Shown here: piece by piece, positions 37,021-48,900 of the stretch | Layout of the letters: each line of letters starts with the position of its first letter | How positions within the stretch are numbered: position 1 is the stretch's first letter | Assembly (NCBI RefSeq): GCF_001548675.1 | Contig: NZ_CP010834.1 | Location: forward strand, 62,001 to 126,000 | Source: Methanobrevibacter sp. YE315 | GTDB lineage: Archaea; Methanobacteriota; Methanobacteria; Methanobacteriales; Methanobacteriaceae | DNA length: 64,000 bases | Direction: 5' to 3' | Made by a program: the position numbers and the translations under genes | Notes under the pieces: generated by a model | What the model saw: only the letters and a program-made list of their open reading frames with translations | The model's database searches: none | What the model was told of the DNA's origin: nothing

Positions 37021-39159
37021 ATGACTTTAGCCGATTCTGAAATTGAATATATTGAAGGAATCCTTGGTAGGAAAATGAACGAATTAGAGGAAGGAATGCT
37101 TGACGTAATGTTTTCAGAACATTGTTCCTACAAAAGCAGCAGGCCATTCCTAAGGGCTTTCCCAACCGAGGGTGAAAATATTATTTTAGGTCCAGGTGAC
37201 GATGCTGGACTTGTATCCGTAACTGACAAATATGCATTGGCAGTAGGAATGGAATCCCACAACCACCCATCAGCTATTGAACCTTATGGAGGGGCTGGTA
37301 CAGGTATCGGTGGAATTTTAAGGGACATTATCTCAATGGGAGCAATGCCTATTGCACTTTTAGATTCACTTAGATTTGGACCATTGGAAGACGAAAAATC
37401 CAGATACTTATTCGAACATGTTGTAAAAGGAATTTCCGATTACGGAAATCGTGTAGGGGTTCCGACCGTTGCAGGCGAAATTGAATTCGACGAATCATTC
37501 AGAACAAACCCTCTTGTAAATGTAATGTGCGTAGGGCTTGTTGAAAAAGACAAAATCGTTCGCGCTGAAGCACCGAACATTGGCGATGTATTCCTTTTGA
37601 TGGGAGGAACAACAGGCCGTGACGGTATCCATGGTGTAACATTTGCATCAGAGGAATTGACATCAGACAGTGAAACAGAAGACAGGCCGGCCGTACAGGT
37701 GGCTGACCCATTCACCAAAAAGAGGGTATTGGAAGCTTCTTTAGAAATCCTCGAAAAAATCAATGTCAGTGGTGTAAAGGATTTAGGTGGTGGAGGCCTC
37801 ACATGCTGTATTTCAGAGCTTGTTGATTCTTCAAGCAACGGTGCATTGGTAGACCTTCGTGCAATTCCTTTAAGAGAAACCGGAATGACTCCATATGAAA
37901 TCATGCTTTCAGAATCACAGGAAAGGATGGTATTTGTCATAAACCCTGACGATGTTGAGCTTGCAAAACAAATCTGCGATAAACATGAAATCGCATCCTC
38001 AATCATCGGAGAAGTAATTGAAGGAAACAACATGATTATTTCAGATGAAGGTGAAGAAATCGCTAACTTGCCGACTATCCTTTTGGCAGATCCACCTTCA
38101 ATCGACAGACCTATCTGCGAAATTCCAGAGGATACAGAAAAAATTGAACTTAAAGAACCTGGAGTTTATGAATCTTTACCAAAATTATTGGCCAGTCCAA
38201 ATATCGCTTCAAAAGAGTGGGTTTACAAACAATACGACCATGAAGTTCAAGTAAGGACAGTTGTAAAACCTGGCGATGACGCGGCTGTTTTAAGAATTGA
38301 TGAAAATACAGCCATTGCGCTTACTACTGATTCAAACACAATCCACACCAAACTGTCTCCATTTGATGGAGCGGCAGGATGTGTTGCAGAAGCCATCAGA
38401 AACGTAATTTCCATGGGTGCAACCCCATATGCTGTTGTGGACTGTTTGAATTTCGGAAATCCTGAAACTCCAGAAATCCTATGGCAATTTAAAACAGCTA
38501 TTGAAGGAATGAGTTTGGTGGCTGAAAAATTTGATGCGCCGGTCATCAGCGGAAATGTAAGTTTCTATAACGAAACAGAAGGAATCAAAATCAATCCTAC
38601 ACCTGCTGTAGGGGTAATTGGTGTTGAAAATATTGAAAATATCAGGACCATGGACTTCAAGAATGAAGGGGATAAGATTATTTTAATAGGTAAGACTTAT
38701 GATGAGTTAACAGGTTCAGAGTACCAAAGAACCATTCACAATATAGAAAAAGGAACAGCTCCAAGAATCAGAATTGATGATGAGGTAGCTAATGGTCAAA
38801 CAGTCTTAAAATTAATCGATGACGATGCAGATAAAAATATCACAGCAGTTCATGACGTTTCAGCAGGAGGTTTGGCGGTAGCCTTATCCGAAATGGTCAT
38901 TAAGTCAGGGCTTGGATGTGAAGTTGAATTGAAAGATGATGAATTGGATAAAATTCAATTGCTTTACTCAGAAAGTCATGGCAGATACATTTTAACCGTA
39001 AAAGCTGATGCATTGGATGATGTTTTATCTCAAATTGATGTTGATGTTTGTGTCATTGGTGAAGTGAAAGGTGACTCATTAATCGTTAATGGTCATGAAT
39101 TTAGTTTTGAAGATTTAGATAATGCATATCATGGTGTTATTGAGCAGTACATGGCTTAA
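37021..39159 (+). CDS. purL: Phosphoribosylformylglycinamidine synthase subunit PurL
   Basis: 712 aa, the standard small-type PurL that works with PurS and PurQ in purine synthesis. Motifs are [61 protein letters not shown] and SESQERM. It is full length. It lies ten bases after ileS and 22 before moeA, so the genes may be cotranscribed. Confidence 0.97.
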   Translation: MTLADSEIEYIEGILGRKMNELEEGMLDVMFSEHCSYKSSRPFLRAFPTEGENIILGPGDDAGLVSVTDKYALAVGMESHNHPSAIEPYGGAGTGIGGILRDIISMGAMPIALLDSLRFGPLEDEKSRYLFEHVVKGISDYGNRVGVPTVAGEIEFDESFRTNPLVNVMCVGLVEKDKIVRAEAPNIGDVFLLMGGTTGRDGIHGVTFASEELTSDSETEDRPAVQVADPFTKKRVLEASLEILEKINVSGVKDLGGGGLTCCISELVDSSSNGALVDLRAIPLRETGMTPYEIMLSESQERMVFVINPDDVELAKQICDKHEIASSIIGEVIEGNNMIISDEGEEIANLPTILLADPPSIDRPICEIPEDTEKIELKEPGVYESLPKLLASPNIASKEWVYKQYDHEVQVRTVVKPGDDAAVLRIDENTAIALTTDSNTIHTKLSPFDGAAGCVAEAIRNVISMGATPYAVVDCLNFGNPETPEILWQFKTAIEGMSLVAEKFDAPVISGNVSFYNETEGIKINPTPAVGVIGVENIENIRTMDFKNEGDKIILIGKTYDELTGSEYQRTIHNIEKGTAPRIRIDDEVANGQTVLKLIDDDADKNITAVHDVSAGGLAVALSEMVIKSGLGCEVELKDDELDKIQLLYSESHGRYILTVKADALDDVLSQIDVDVCVIGEVKGDSLIVNGHEFSFEDLDNAYHGVIEQYMA

Positions 39160-39181
39160 ATAACTTGGGGGAGTTTTTCAC

Positions 39182-40399
39182 ATGTTTCTATCTAAACTGG
39201 ATTCTTTATCTAATGCGATTAAATTAGTTAATGATAATCTGAAAATCACGGAAATTGAAGAGATTCCATTATATGGAGCACATAAAAGGGTTTTAGCTGA
39301 AGATATAATTGCATTTCATGATTCACCGCCATTCGACAAATCCGCAATGGATGGTTTTGCAGTGATTGGTGAAAATACCTTTGGAGCTTCACAATCCGCT
39401 CCTAAAAAATTGAAGGTTATTGATGCAATCGGCGCTGGAGATTTCTCATCAAAAAAAGTCGGTGAAAACGAAGCTATTGTAATAGCTACCGGCGCTCCAG
39501 TTCCTGAAGGGGCAAATGCAGTTATAATGAAGGAGTATACCACTTGCGATGGTGATGAGTTAACAATATATTCTCAAGTGACTCCAGGTGAAAACGTGAG
39601 TCCGAAATCTGAAGACATTGAAAAGGGTCAAAAGATTCTGGATAAGAACACTTTCATCAGATACCAGGAGTTGGGATTAATTGCCTCAGCGGGTTATGAT
39701 ACTGTTAAAGTATTTAAGAAGCCTAGAGTCAAGATTATCATCACAGGCAATGAATTGGTAGAGCCAACCAAGGAAGAGATTGATAAGGCTAAAATTATTA
39801 ACTCCAATCAGTTCACAATCAAGGCAATGGTGGAGGATTCAGGTGCTATTGCTGATATTGGTCATGCAGGAGATACTTTTGATGAAGTGAAGCAAGCCGT
39901 TTTGGAAGCTAGCGAAGAGTATGATGTAATCATGACCACAGGGGGAACAGCCATCAGTAAAGGAGATGTTGTCCTTGATGTTGTTGATGAGCTTGGTGAA
40001 ATATTGTTCCATGGGGTAGCTATTAGGCCAGGAAAACCTGCGGGTGCTGGAATAGTTAATGGAAAGATGATATTTACTTTTTCAGGTCAGCCTGTTGCTG
40101 CAATGAGCCAGTTTGACATGTTTGCAAGAAAGTATTTGTTTGAAATGCAAGGCAGGTCTTTTGATTTCCATATTGTTAAAAGAGTATCCCAACTTAAAAT
40201 ACCTTCACAACTTGGAAGGACTGATTTCGTACGTGCAGTTTCTGATGATGAACATGCAAAGCATGTGCTCAATAGAGGTTCTGGCATTATTAGGTCAATG
40301 GTTGAGGCGAACAGCTATATCATAATCAACGAAAATGATGAAGGATATCAAAAGGATGATATAGTTGATGTTGTCTTCTTTGATTCACTACTTTGGTAA
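39182..40399 (+). CDS. moeA: Molybdopterin molybdotransferase
   Basis: 405 aa. It has PPFDKSAMDGFAV, IATGAPVPEGANAVIMKEY, the central MoaB-like domain with TTGGTAISKGDVV and the C-terminal beta domain. It inserts molybdenum or tungsten into adenylylated molybdopterin for formate or formylmethanofuran dehydrogenases. The ribosome site GGGGGAG is ten bases before the ATG. Confidence 0.94.
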   Translation: MFLSKLDSLSNAIKLVNDNLKITEIEEIPLYGAHKRVLAEDIIAFHDSPPFDKSAMDGFAVIGENTFGASQSAPKKLKVIDAIGAGDFSSKKVGENEAIVIATGAPVPEGANAVIMKEYTTCDGDELTIYSQVTPGENVSPKSEDIEKGQKILDKNTFIRYQELGLIASAGYDTVKVFKKPRVKIIITGNELVEPTKEEIDKAKIINSNQFTIKAMVEDSGAIADIGHAGDTFDEVKQAVLEASEEYDVIMTTGGTAISKGDVVLDVVDELGEILFHGVAIRPGKPAGAGIVNGKMIFTFSGQPVAAMSQFDMFARKYLFEMQGRSFDFHIVKRVSQLKIPSQLGRTDFVRAVSDDEHAKHVLNRGSGIIRSMVEANSYIIINENDEGYQKDDIVDVVFFDSLLW

Positions 40400-40415
40400 G
40401 TAATGGTGTATTTTA

Positions 40416-41549
40416 ATGAATGGTATTTACTATTATTTGATAGCTTTTGCTGTCATCTGGATATTGGTCGGAATATTTCATGAAAAGCTGTCAAATCATG
40501 GTGTGGAATTGAACTTTCCGGTCATCATGTGGAAGACTACAAAGCTGAGAGGGCTGATATCTAGAATAAACAATATTTCCCCGAAATTTTGGAAATGGTA
40601 TATGAATGTTGGGATAGTAATATCATTTGCCGCAATGATTTTCATTTCATGGACATTGATCAGTTCGCTTCAGACAGCTCTTGAAGCACCTTCCGTTTCT
40701 ATTGTTATTCCCGGAGTTGAAATTCCCGGATCACCTATTTTTGTTCCATTTTTATCCGGATTCATAGCTCTGGCTACGGTTTTGGTTGTGCACGAGTTCT
40801 CCCATGGAGTTCAGTGTGTAGGTGAGAAAGTTCCAATCAAATCAATAGGATTGCTGCTTTTTGCCATTCTTCCGGGAGCTTTCGTAGAGCCCGATGAGGA
40901 TGAACTTAAAAAAGCCAGCAAAATCTCTCGTTTAAGGGTTTATGGTGCCGGGTCAATGGCAAACATGACTCTTGCTTTGATAGCTATTCTGATTGTTATG
41001 GGTGCTGCTTATGGGATTCCACATTTCTTTGCTGAAGATGGAATTGAAATAAGTCATATTGTTGGTGATTCCCCATCAGACGGTGTTTTAAAGGAAGGAA
41101 TGGTTGTTGAATCCATTGACGGCCATGTCATTAACGATTCGCAAACTTATCTGAATTTTGTCGGTTCATTCAAGCCTGGAGACAATATCACTGTCGGAAC
41201 AGACCAGGGAGACTATTCGGTCGTGCTTGGTAAAAATCCTAACAACGAATCAATAGGATTTTTCGGAATTCAGGCAGGCAAGCATTTCAAATTGGCAGAT
41301 AACAGTTTAGGCCCTCTTCCATGGGCATTATTTACTATAATTGATATATTCCAATGGATCTTTACACTTAACTTGGGAATTGGTCTGTTTAACCTGCTCC
41401 CAATCAAGCCTCTCGACGGAGGGCATATGCTTGAAATATTATTGACATACAAATTGACTGAAGCTCAGGCAAAGCCTATCGTCAATGCCATTTCAGCAGT
41501 ATTTGCAATGATTGTTATCTTTAGTGTGCTGGCTGGTTTTCTTGGTTAA
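40416..41549 (+). CDS. Site-2 protease-like M50 membrane metalloprotease
   Basis: 377 aa with several membrane spans. The zinc motif HEFSH is near residues 126-130 and the third ligand motif KPLDGGHML near 332. A PDZ-like domain (GDSPSDGVLKEGMVVESIDG) lies between them. The family cleaves membrane-bound regulators within the bilayer; the substrate here is unknown. It starts 17 bases after moeA and ends before the adhesin promoter. Confidence 0.9.
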   Translation: MNGIYYYLIAFAVIWILVGIFHEKLSNHGVELNFPVIMWKTTKLRGLISRINNISPKFWKWYMNVGIVISFAAMIFISWTLISSLQTALEAPSVSIVIPGVEIPGSPIFVPFLSGFIALATVLVVHEFSHGVQCVGEKVPIKSIGLLLFAILPGAFVEPDEDELKKASKISRLRVYGAGSMANMTLALIAILIVMGAAYGIPHFFAEDGIEISHIVGDSPSDGVLKEGMVVESIDGHVINDSQTYLNFVGSFKPGDNITVGTDQGDYSVVLGKNPNNESIGFFGIQAGKHFKLADNSLGPLPWALFTIIDIFQWIFTLNLGIGLFNLLPIKPLDGGHMLEILLTYKLTEAQAKPIVNAISAVFAMIVIFSVLAGFLG

Positions 41550-41684
41550 CTGCCTGTTTTAAATTTTAAATTTTTTTTCATTAACCCTATGCAAAATATA
41601 ATTACTTGCTATAGTTTATATGTAATAACTGATATATTGTATATATACTTAATTGTTCTTTAAAGGATAATACAATGGGATAAC
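41550..41684 (+). promoter_or_regulatory. Promoter of the adhesin-like genes
   Basis: A T-run just after the protease stop (about 41571-41579) is a likely terminator. TTGTATATATAC at about 41637-41648 is a strong TATA box with a start near 41672. A GGGAT ribosome-like site lies close to ATG 41685. No gene is seen in this gap. Confidence 0.45.
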
Positions 41685-44600
41685 ATGAAATTTAAAGTAA
41701 TCTTTGCATTACTTTTATTATTGATTACAATATCTGCAGTTTGCGCTGAAGAAAATCAGACTTTAGAATCCGGAAAATTCGATGATTTGCAGAAAAAGGT
41801 AGATGATGCTAAAAAGTATTCTGAAATAGTATTGGATGATGATTATACTCAAGGAAGCGCTCCGATTAAAATTAATAAGGATATTTCAATTGATGGTAAA
41901 GGTCATATAATTGACGGACAGGGAAAACATAGTCTAATTACTTGCTCTCAAGGTACAGTCACATTAAAGAATATCATGTTTAAAAACGGATATTCGGAGG
42001 AAGATGGTGGTGCCATTTATATTTCTGGCAAAGGCGTTGTTGAAATTATAAATTGTACTTTCATTGGCAATAAGGCTTATCGTGGCGGTGCTATAGCCAA
42101 TTGGGGCGATACAGTTTTTATTACAAACTCTACTTTTAAACAGAATACAGCCCTTTTGGATTTTGGAGGTGCTGTTTTATCATGTTCTAATTCTGTCATA
42201 GATAACTGTTATTTTGAATCCAATCGTGCCGAAAAGGCAGGAGGAGCAGTATTTACCAGTTACACTCCTTTGGGAATTTCAACTATTACAAATTCAATTT
42301 TCATTAAAAATACAGCTGATGAAGATGGAGGTGCAATTTCCAATTCCGGCGATTTGAGATTTGAAGAATGTGAATTTATGCAAAACTATGCTACTTATGG
42401 CGGAGCCATTTGGTCCAACAGATGGCTTACTTTTTCTGATAAGGAATCCATCTTCACAGAAAACGGAGCTTATTACGGTGGGGCAATTTATGCCTATACA
42501 TTTGATAGTGTTGCTTTCAACCTCATCTTCAACAAAAATTATGCTTATGCCTATGGCGGTGCTGTCATGTTATATTCTCGCGATGCCAGTACTGTCTCAA
42601 AGTACTATTTCAAAAATTGTACCTTCAATGGAAATAAATGTGAAAAGAAAAGCGTTTTCTATGATGGCAGAGGAGGGGCAATCTACTTTGACACTTATAC
42701 TACTAAACCCTGTGAATTGAAAATCGATGGTTGCAGCTTTTCTGATAATTATGCCTATGATGATGGCGGTGCAATTTATGTCGATAAGGGTAGAGATAAT
42801 AATAATATCCTTGAATTTGTAGGTTCGCCATCCTATTTCAATTCAAATGTCGCAGAATCAACTGGCGGTGCAATTTATAGCTATTGCGATATTCGATTCA
42901 ACAGCTCTTCAGTTAATTTTGTGAAAAATCAGGCTAAAGATGGAAACGGCGGTGCTGTTTACACTAAAAATAATATTATGTTTAATCTTCCATCCACTTT
43001 TGAAGAGAATTATGCGAAAACTGATGGAGGAGCCATTTATTGTGACAAAGAAATCTATTTTAATAATGTCCCATTGAAATTCATATATAATCAGGCAGAG
43101 GTTAACGGTGGTGCGGTATATACAAATTATATTTCCAATGTTAAAAATGCCATTTTTATAGATAATCATGCGGAAAAAGATGGCGGGGCGATTTACGTTA
43201 ACAAAGAATCTCATTTTGATGTCACATCCTGTCTTTTTGACAGTAATATGTGTGTTGATGAGGGCGGTGCAATATATTTAGATTCAAGCAGTTCTTCCAT
43301 CTCTTTATCATATAATATTTTCTTTACTAATCGTGCTGATATGGGTGGTACAGTTTATAATTGTGGAAAATATTCTAATATTTATCAAAATTGGTGGGGT
43401 CATGATACGCCAAATTTCGGAAATGGGGATTTAATAGAATGGTATGTAACAAAGACAGAAAAACATTATGATTCAGATCCTTTAAAAATGAGAATCACTT
43501 TAGGTTCTACAACAACTGGTGTCAATAAGTCTGTTCCGGTTGAATATAGCTTGGTTTCAACTTATGGCAATGAGGTTAATGGCGAAATATCCATGTTGGG
43601 CTATTATTATTATCTTGTGCATACCAATTCCGGTGAATTTTCACAAGCCGTTTTAAATAAGAATTCAATGTTAAGCAGCTATACTCCAAGAGATGTGGGC
43701 ATTCATCATATTTCCGTTAAGGGATGGTCCAACCCTGGCGCTTTCCTTACTGTTGACGAGTCCTCCGAACCGGATAATGTAGTTCAAGTTGTCCAAAGCA
43801 ATTATCGGACCTTTACAGATTTGCAGACAATAATAGATAATGCGCCATCAAATTCGGTTATAAATCTTGATAAGGACTATGCGTATTTTATACACGATTT
43901 TGAAAAAGAGCAAAAAGGAATTACCATAAATAAAAACATTGTAATTGATGGTCATGGACATACTATCGACGCTCAGTACGCATCCAGAATCTTTTATTCC
44001 AGTGAAGGAACTGTTACATTGAAAAATTTGATATTGACCGACGGTTATGAATATGATGATGATGACGGTGGAGCCATTTTCATAAAATCCGATGCCAAGT
44101 ATGTTATTGTGAACTGTACTTTCAGCTATAATCATGCATGGCAGGACGGAGGCGCAATCTTTAATGATGGCGGTGAACTCAGAATTCAAAATTCCACATT
44201 CAGTAATAATCTTGCACAGGGAGCTTCAATTTTAAACGATTGTGATGGTGGAGCGATTCATTCCAAGGCTCATCTGATTATAGATAATTGCGTTTTTGAT
44301 AGAAATACTGCTGCGGATAGTGGTGGTGCAATCTATGCAACTAATGGCTTAACAATAGAAAATACACCTTCTTCATTCATGTATAATAAAGCGTTACATG
44401 CAAAGGGCGGCGCAATACGCACAAACAAATTCATGAAAGACGTCAAATATGCATCATTTATTGGAAATGAAGCCAATAAAAACGATGGTGGCGCAATATA
44501 TATCAACGATGAAAATCACATAACCTTTACACAATGCTTATTCGCTTACAATCACTGTGGCGATAGAGGCGGAGCAATGTATTTGGATTCAATCAGTTCT

Positions 44601-45890
44601 CATTTAACTTTATCCAATAATATTTTCTTGTTTAATGATGCTGATAAACAAGGACAAACAGTATTCAACTCAGGGTACTTTGATAAAATAAACAATAATT
44701 GGTGGGGAAATAATAATCCTTCTAAAAGCAATGACCAGTTGATTGAATGGAAATTTTTACCATGGGAATCAAATGAACCTCATACTGACAGCGATCCTTT
44801 AAAAATTAATCTGGTATTGAATAGAGAATATTTCATAATAAACGAAACCGTTACCGCAACACTTTGTTTCTATAAATCTGATGGAAGCTTATTTACTGGG
44901 GAAATTTTCGATGCTAAATTTGATAATAATTATATTTCCTTTACTGTAAATCCATCTTTGACAAATGAAGTTAAATATAATACTAAAAATGCGATTATGG
45001 AGTTAACAGCTGAAAAAATCGGCACATTCGATGTAATCTGTGAAGTAAGTTTTCATTCTGGCTTAGAATCCATATCCGTATCAAAAACATTTAATGTTTT
45101 GAATTTGACAATAGTTGCACCTGAAATAAAAGATTATTACAGTAATTCTCAGACTTTAAAAGTATATTTGGAAGGGGATAAGGACATTATTGCTAATCAG
45201 AGAGTTGGTATTCATGCATTGAATAATAATTATGAGATGTACACTGATGAAAATGGAGTTGGAAGCTTTTGTTTTAGTAATTATGTATATCCTGGTGTAT
45301 ATTCGGTTTCATTAGATGTCTTGGGCATTTCAGCAAAAACAACATACACAGTTTTATCAACTATCAATGCAACAGACATTGTCAGAGTTTTAGGTAATCA
45401 TACTCCATTTTATGCGGAGTTTGTAGATGGAAATGGAGAATTCTTGCCTGAATACACAGTGGTTGGGGTTGCAATTGACGATTCATCCGTGACATATGTA
45501 AATGTAAAAAGCAACGGCCTTGCATCATTCAATATCGCATTTTTGGGTGTCGGACAGCATTATATTACATTATTTAATTTTGAAACTTCAGAAGCTGAAT
45601 GCTATCAAATCACAATTCTTCCGGAATTCAATGAGGGCGATTCTATAAATAATGGAAGTCATCAGCATAGCAATTCAATTTCTCAAGATAGTTATGAGGA
45701 TATTTCCGCAACATTGCCGTTTGCAGGTTACAACAATTTAAATAACCAATCAGATGACAGGGTTGGCAAATCAATACTTAAAAATCAGTCTAATATTTTT
45801 CATGATAATAATAATGCGTATCTTATAATATTATTGATAATACTTATTTGCCTATTTGGGGCTTTAATTAAAAGATATAAGGACAAATAA
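41685..45890 (+). CDS. Adhesin-like beta-helix surface protein (1401 aa)
   Basis: The N-terminal signal peptide is MKFKVIFALLLLLITISAVCA. Two pectate-lyase-like beta-helix regions (about residues 20-600 and 700-1040) carry many copies of a GGAIY-type repeat (DGGAIYI, NGGAVYT), and each ends with a WWG...DP block, so the protein arose by internal duplication. An Ig-like region follows, then a C-terminal membrane span and the basic tail KRYKDK. Such adhesin-like proteins are abundant in Methanobrevibacter and are thought to mediate contact with host, plant fibre or partner microbes. It is anchored by the C-terminal span. The next gene is a paralogue 18 bases downstream. Confidence 0.9.
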   Translation: MKFKVIFALLLLLITISAVCAEENQTLESGKFDDLQKKVDDAKKYSEIVLDDDYTQGSAPIKINKDISIDGKGHIIDGQGKHSLITCSQGTVTLKNIMFKNGYSEEDGGAIYISGKGVVEIINCTFIGNKAYRGGAIANWGDTVFITNSTFKQNTALLDFGGAVLSCSNSVIDNCYFESNRAEKAGGAVFTSYTPLGISTITNSIFIKNTADEDGGAISNSGDLRFEECEFMQNYATYGGAIWSNRWLTFSDKESIFTENGAYYGGAIYAYTFDSVAFNLIFNKNYAYAYGGAVMLYSRDASTVSKYYFKNCTFNGNKCEKKSVFYDGRGGAIYFDTYTTKPCELKIDGCSFSDNYAYDDGGAIYVDKGRDNNNILEFVGSPSYFNSNVAESTGGAIYSYCDIRFNSSSVNFVKNQAKDGNGGAVYTKNNIMFNLPSTFEENYAKTDGGAIYCDKEIYFNNVPLKFIYNQAEVNGGAVYTNYISNVKNAIFIDNHAEKDGGAIYVNKESHFDVTSCLFDSNMCVDEGGAIYLDSSSSSISLSYNIFFTNRADMGGTVYNCGKYSNIYQNWWGHDTPNFGNGDLIEWYVTKTEKHYDSDPLKMRITLGSTTTGVNKSVPVEYSLVSTYGNEVNGEISMLGYYYYLVHTNSGEFSQAVLNKNSMLSSYTPRDVGIHHISVKGWSNPGAFLTVDESSEPDNVVQVVQSNYRTFTDLQTIIDNAPSNSVINLDKDYAYFIHDFEKEQKGITINKNIVIDGHGHTIDAQYASRIFYSSEGTVTLKNLILTDGYEYDDDDGGAIFIKSDAKYVIVNCTFSYNHAWQDGGAIFNDGGELRIQNSTFSNNLAQGASILNDCDGGAIHSKAHLIIDNCVFDRNTAADSGGAIYATNGLTIENTPSSFMYNKALHAKGGAIRTNKFMKDVKYASFIGNEANKNDGGAIYINDENHITFTQCLFAYNHCGDRGGAMYLDSISSHLTLSNNIFLFNDADKQGQTVFNSGYFDKINNNWWGNNNPSKSNDQLIEWKFLPWESNEPHTDSDPLKINLVLNREYFIINETVTATLCFYKSDGSLFTGEIFDAKFDNNYISFTVNPSLTNEVKYNTKNAIMELTAEKIGTFDVICEVSFHSGLESISVSKTFNVLNLTIVAPEIKDYYSNSQTLKVYLEGDKDIIANQRVGIHALNNNYEMYTDENGVGSFCFSNYVYPGVYSVSLDVLGISAKTTYTVLSTINATDIVRVLGNHTPFYAEFVDGNGEFLPEYTVVGVAIDDSSVTYVNVKSNGLASFNIAFLGVGQHYITLFNFETSEAECYQITILPEFNEGDSINNGSHQHSNSISQDSYEDISATLPFAGYNNLNNQSDDRVGKSILKNQSNIFHDNNNAYLIILLIILICLFGALIKRYKDK

Positions 45891-45908
45891 AACATTAGGA
45901 GAGTTAAT

Positions 45909-48900
45909 ATGTTAAGAAATAAGTTAGGGATTATTTTCATATGTCTGTTAATAATGCTTCTTTCGATTTCAGCTATTAATGCGTCGGATGTTGATAATCA
46001 AACATTAGTTGATGCAGATGATGAAAATTTAGCTCATGATATTGATATTGAAGAGAATCAAAACTCCAATCAATATGACCAAGATATTTCCGGTGAAAGT
46101 GACCTTACGGATGGATGGGCAACATTCACTCAATTAAGATTCGCAGTTTCAGTTTCGCCAAATGTTGTCTTAAGTACTAATTACCGGTATGATAAAGCTG
46201 TAGACGGTGCTGAACTCGGGCTTGATGGAGTCAAGCTTGCCATACCGATTACTATAGATGGACGAAATCATATTATTGATGGGGCTATGCAATCTTATAT
46301 ATTTAGAATAAGTTCTCCTAATGTTGTTTTAAAAAATATAGTCTTTCAAAATGCCAAATCACAAAGCGGCCAATGTCCGGATAATATGCGTGACGGATCT
46401 GCATTGTATGCTATGAATTCTGCTGTCACTATCATTAACTGTACTTTTTCAAATAATATGGCAACCCGTGATGGCGGAGCCATTTTTGCCAATACCGGAT
46501 CCACTTTAGATATTTCAAATTCTAAATTCACATCCAATCAGGCTTCACAATCCGGTGGCGCTGTTTATGGTAAAAAAATAACTTTAGATAATGTTGTATT
46601 CACATCAAATGTTGCTTCACAATCCGGTGGTGCTGTTTATTCTTCAAATTACCTGAAGTCCACCAATTCAAAATTTAATGAGAATTCTGTCATCAGCGGC
46701 AGGGGTGGTGCGGTATATAAGGAATCAATAGGCGACGGAATTTTCCGCAATAATGTATTTGAAAGAAATCGTGCAAGTGATGGTGGTGGAATTTATTCTG
46801 ACAATCTTATTACACTATCCAATTCTTCATTTTCTTCTAATTCCGCAACAAGTAAGGGTGGTGCTGTTTATACTGATGCATTGCACACTGATGCCACTGT
46901 TCCTAATATTCAAACAGACTGTAACTCTTTTACTTCTAATAGTGCTGAACGGGGCGGTGCAATCTATACAAAAGAAATACGAAATATTGATGGTGACGGT
47001 GAGATAGTGTATGATGGTGTTTTAAGATACTGTTATTTTGTCAATAATGTTGCCCGCAATCAAGGTGGGGCCTTGTATATAGACTGTAATTCCGGTTCAT
47101 TTACTATTAAGCAATGTAACTTCAGGACTAATTCTATTAATGAAGGAGGGCTTATTCCTTCCGGTTCAGCAATATATGTTGACGGGGATGGAGAAATCAG
47201 TATCAAATATAATGTATTTGTGGACAATAAAATGGATGCAGAATGCCCAGCCATATATCTTGATTCAGGAGTGACTGGCACGATATCCAGTAATTGGTGG
47301 GGGGCTAATGAAATTAATTTCACTAGAAATAACTATATTAAGATTGGACATGAGTCTGCTGTAGACAATTCCCCTATTCAAATGCGTATGGATGATAGAG
47401 TTCATGTAATGGGCAATGTTGGTGAGGTAATCATAAATATTACTAGTGATGGACTTCCAGCCTTATTTGAACTTTTAAAACCGGATATATCTGCTAATTC
47501 GGAATTAGGAACACTATCTCTTCCAGTAGTGACTAGTGAGTTTATTTCGCTCGATTATGTTCAGATGAGGGAAGGTTTTGGAAAAATTCAGGTGATTATT
47601 GATAATCAGGCTTTTGTTAAAAACATAGTATATGATAGGCATATTCAGGATGAATCTAATGTGGGCAGAATTGTGAAAGTCAGTATAATTATCGGTGGAA
47701 TCTCATTTCTTGCACTAATGTATTTCATTAATCTTTGGAACAGTGATAATCTAACTGATATTAATGGAATAGGCTATAATAATACTGGGGACGGTTCTTT
47801 AATGGCCCCATTCACTTCTCTCCAGGACGCCATCAATAATGCTAATGAAAGCAGCATAATTTATATGGCTCCAGGAACATACACCGGTCTAGGAAACACA
47901 AATTTAACTATTAATAAGAATTTGATTTTCTATGATCCTGCTAATGAGGCAATCATCGATGCTGAAGGAAACTCTAGAATTTTCAATGTCGACTCTCAAA
48001 AAATTGTTATTCAGGGCATAACCTTTAAGAACGGTTTAGCCGATGAGGGTGGAGCCATCAAATTCAACAATGAACTTTCTGACAGTTTCATCAATTCCAC
48101 TTTCATCAATAATGGCAATGGTCTTGGCAGTGCAATCTATTTCGAAAAACCAACATCAAATGTTAGCATTATTGGAGAATTTATTAATAATTCTTTAAAT
48201 TCCATTTATTTTGCTCAAAATTCCAAAGACACTTCAATTAAAGATTCATTATTCCTGAATTCCAATGTGAATGAATCTATTGGGGATGTTTATTCTTCCG
48301 GCGGAGGAGTTTCTTTGAAAGACAGTTGGTTTGGAGGAAATAAGACAGATAATGTCAATGTTAATAATGTAGATGTTTTAAGCTATTTATTCTTGGATTC
48401 AAGCATTTCTCCAAAAGAGTATAGTGCCGGCACTCCACTGACTGTTGATATAAGTCTATATTCTAATGATACTGCTTCCGGCAGTATTTCCAAGTATTCT
48501 AAAAATTTCAATAATTTGACTTTATCATTATCTTCCAATACCGGATCCCTGGATAAAACAAGTGTTAAATTAGGCGAGAAGTTTACTTTTACTCCATTCA
48601 ATAAAATATCCAGCATCAGTGTATCAGTTCAAAATGTTACTACTACATTATATCTCATAAATGATGATAATGATTTCTATGAGGGCAATAATACGATTGA
48701 TTCAGATTCCGATAATTTAGCTGATGATTCTCAATTCGTTAATCAAATCGGTTATTCATTAGGCAACAATTTATTGTCTTATGATGCAGGCATCGTATTG
48801 GATAATAATACAACAGCATCTAATCAATCAAATGTTGTCAATTCCCTTAATGTTCATTCCAATAGCTTCTGGTTGATAATTCTCTTATTGGTTATTATAT

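Noticed and set aside
37440-38033. Long minus-strand frame of nearly 200 codons inside purL
   Set aside because: Serine/threonine-rich antisense shadow of a well-supported gene; no promoter or ribosome site.
42361-42720. Alternative plus-strand frame of 119 codons within the first adhesin
   Set aside because: It lies within an intact, recognisable adhesin frame and its residues look like an out-of-frame reading.
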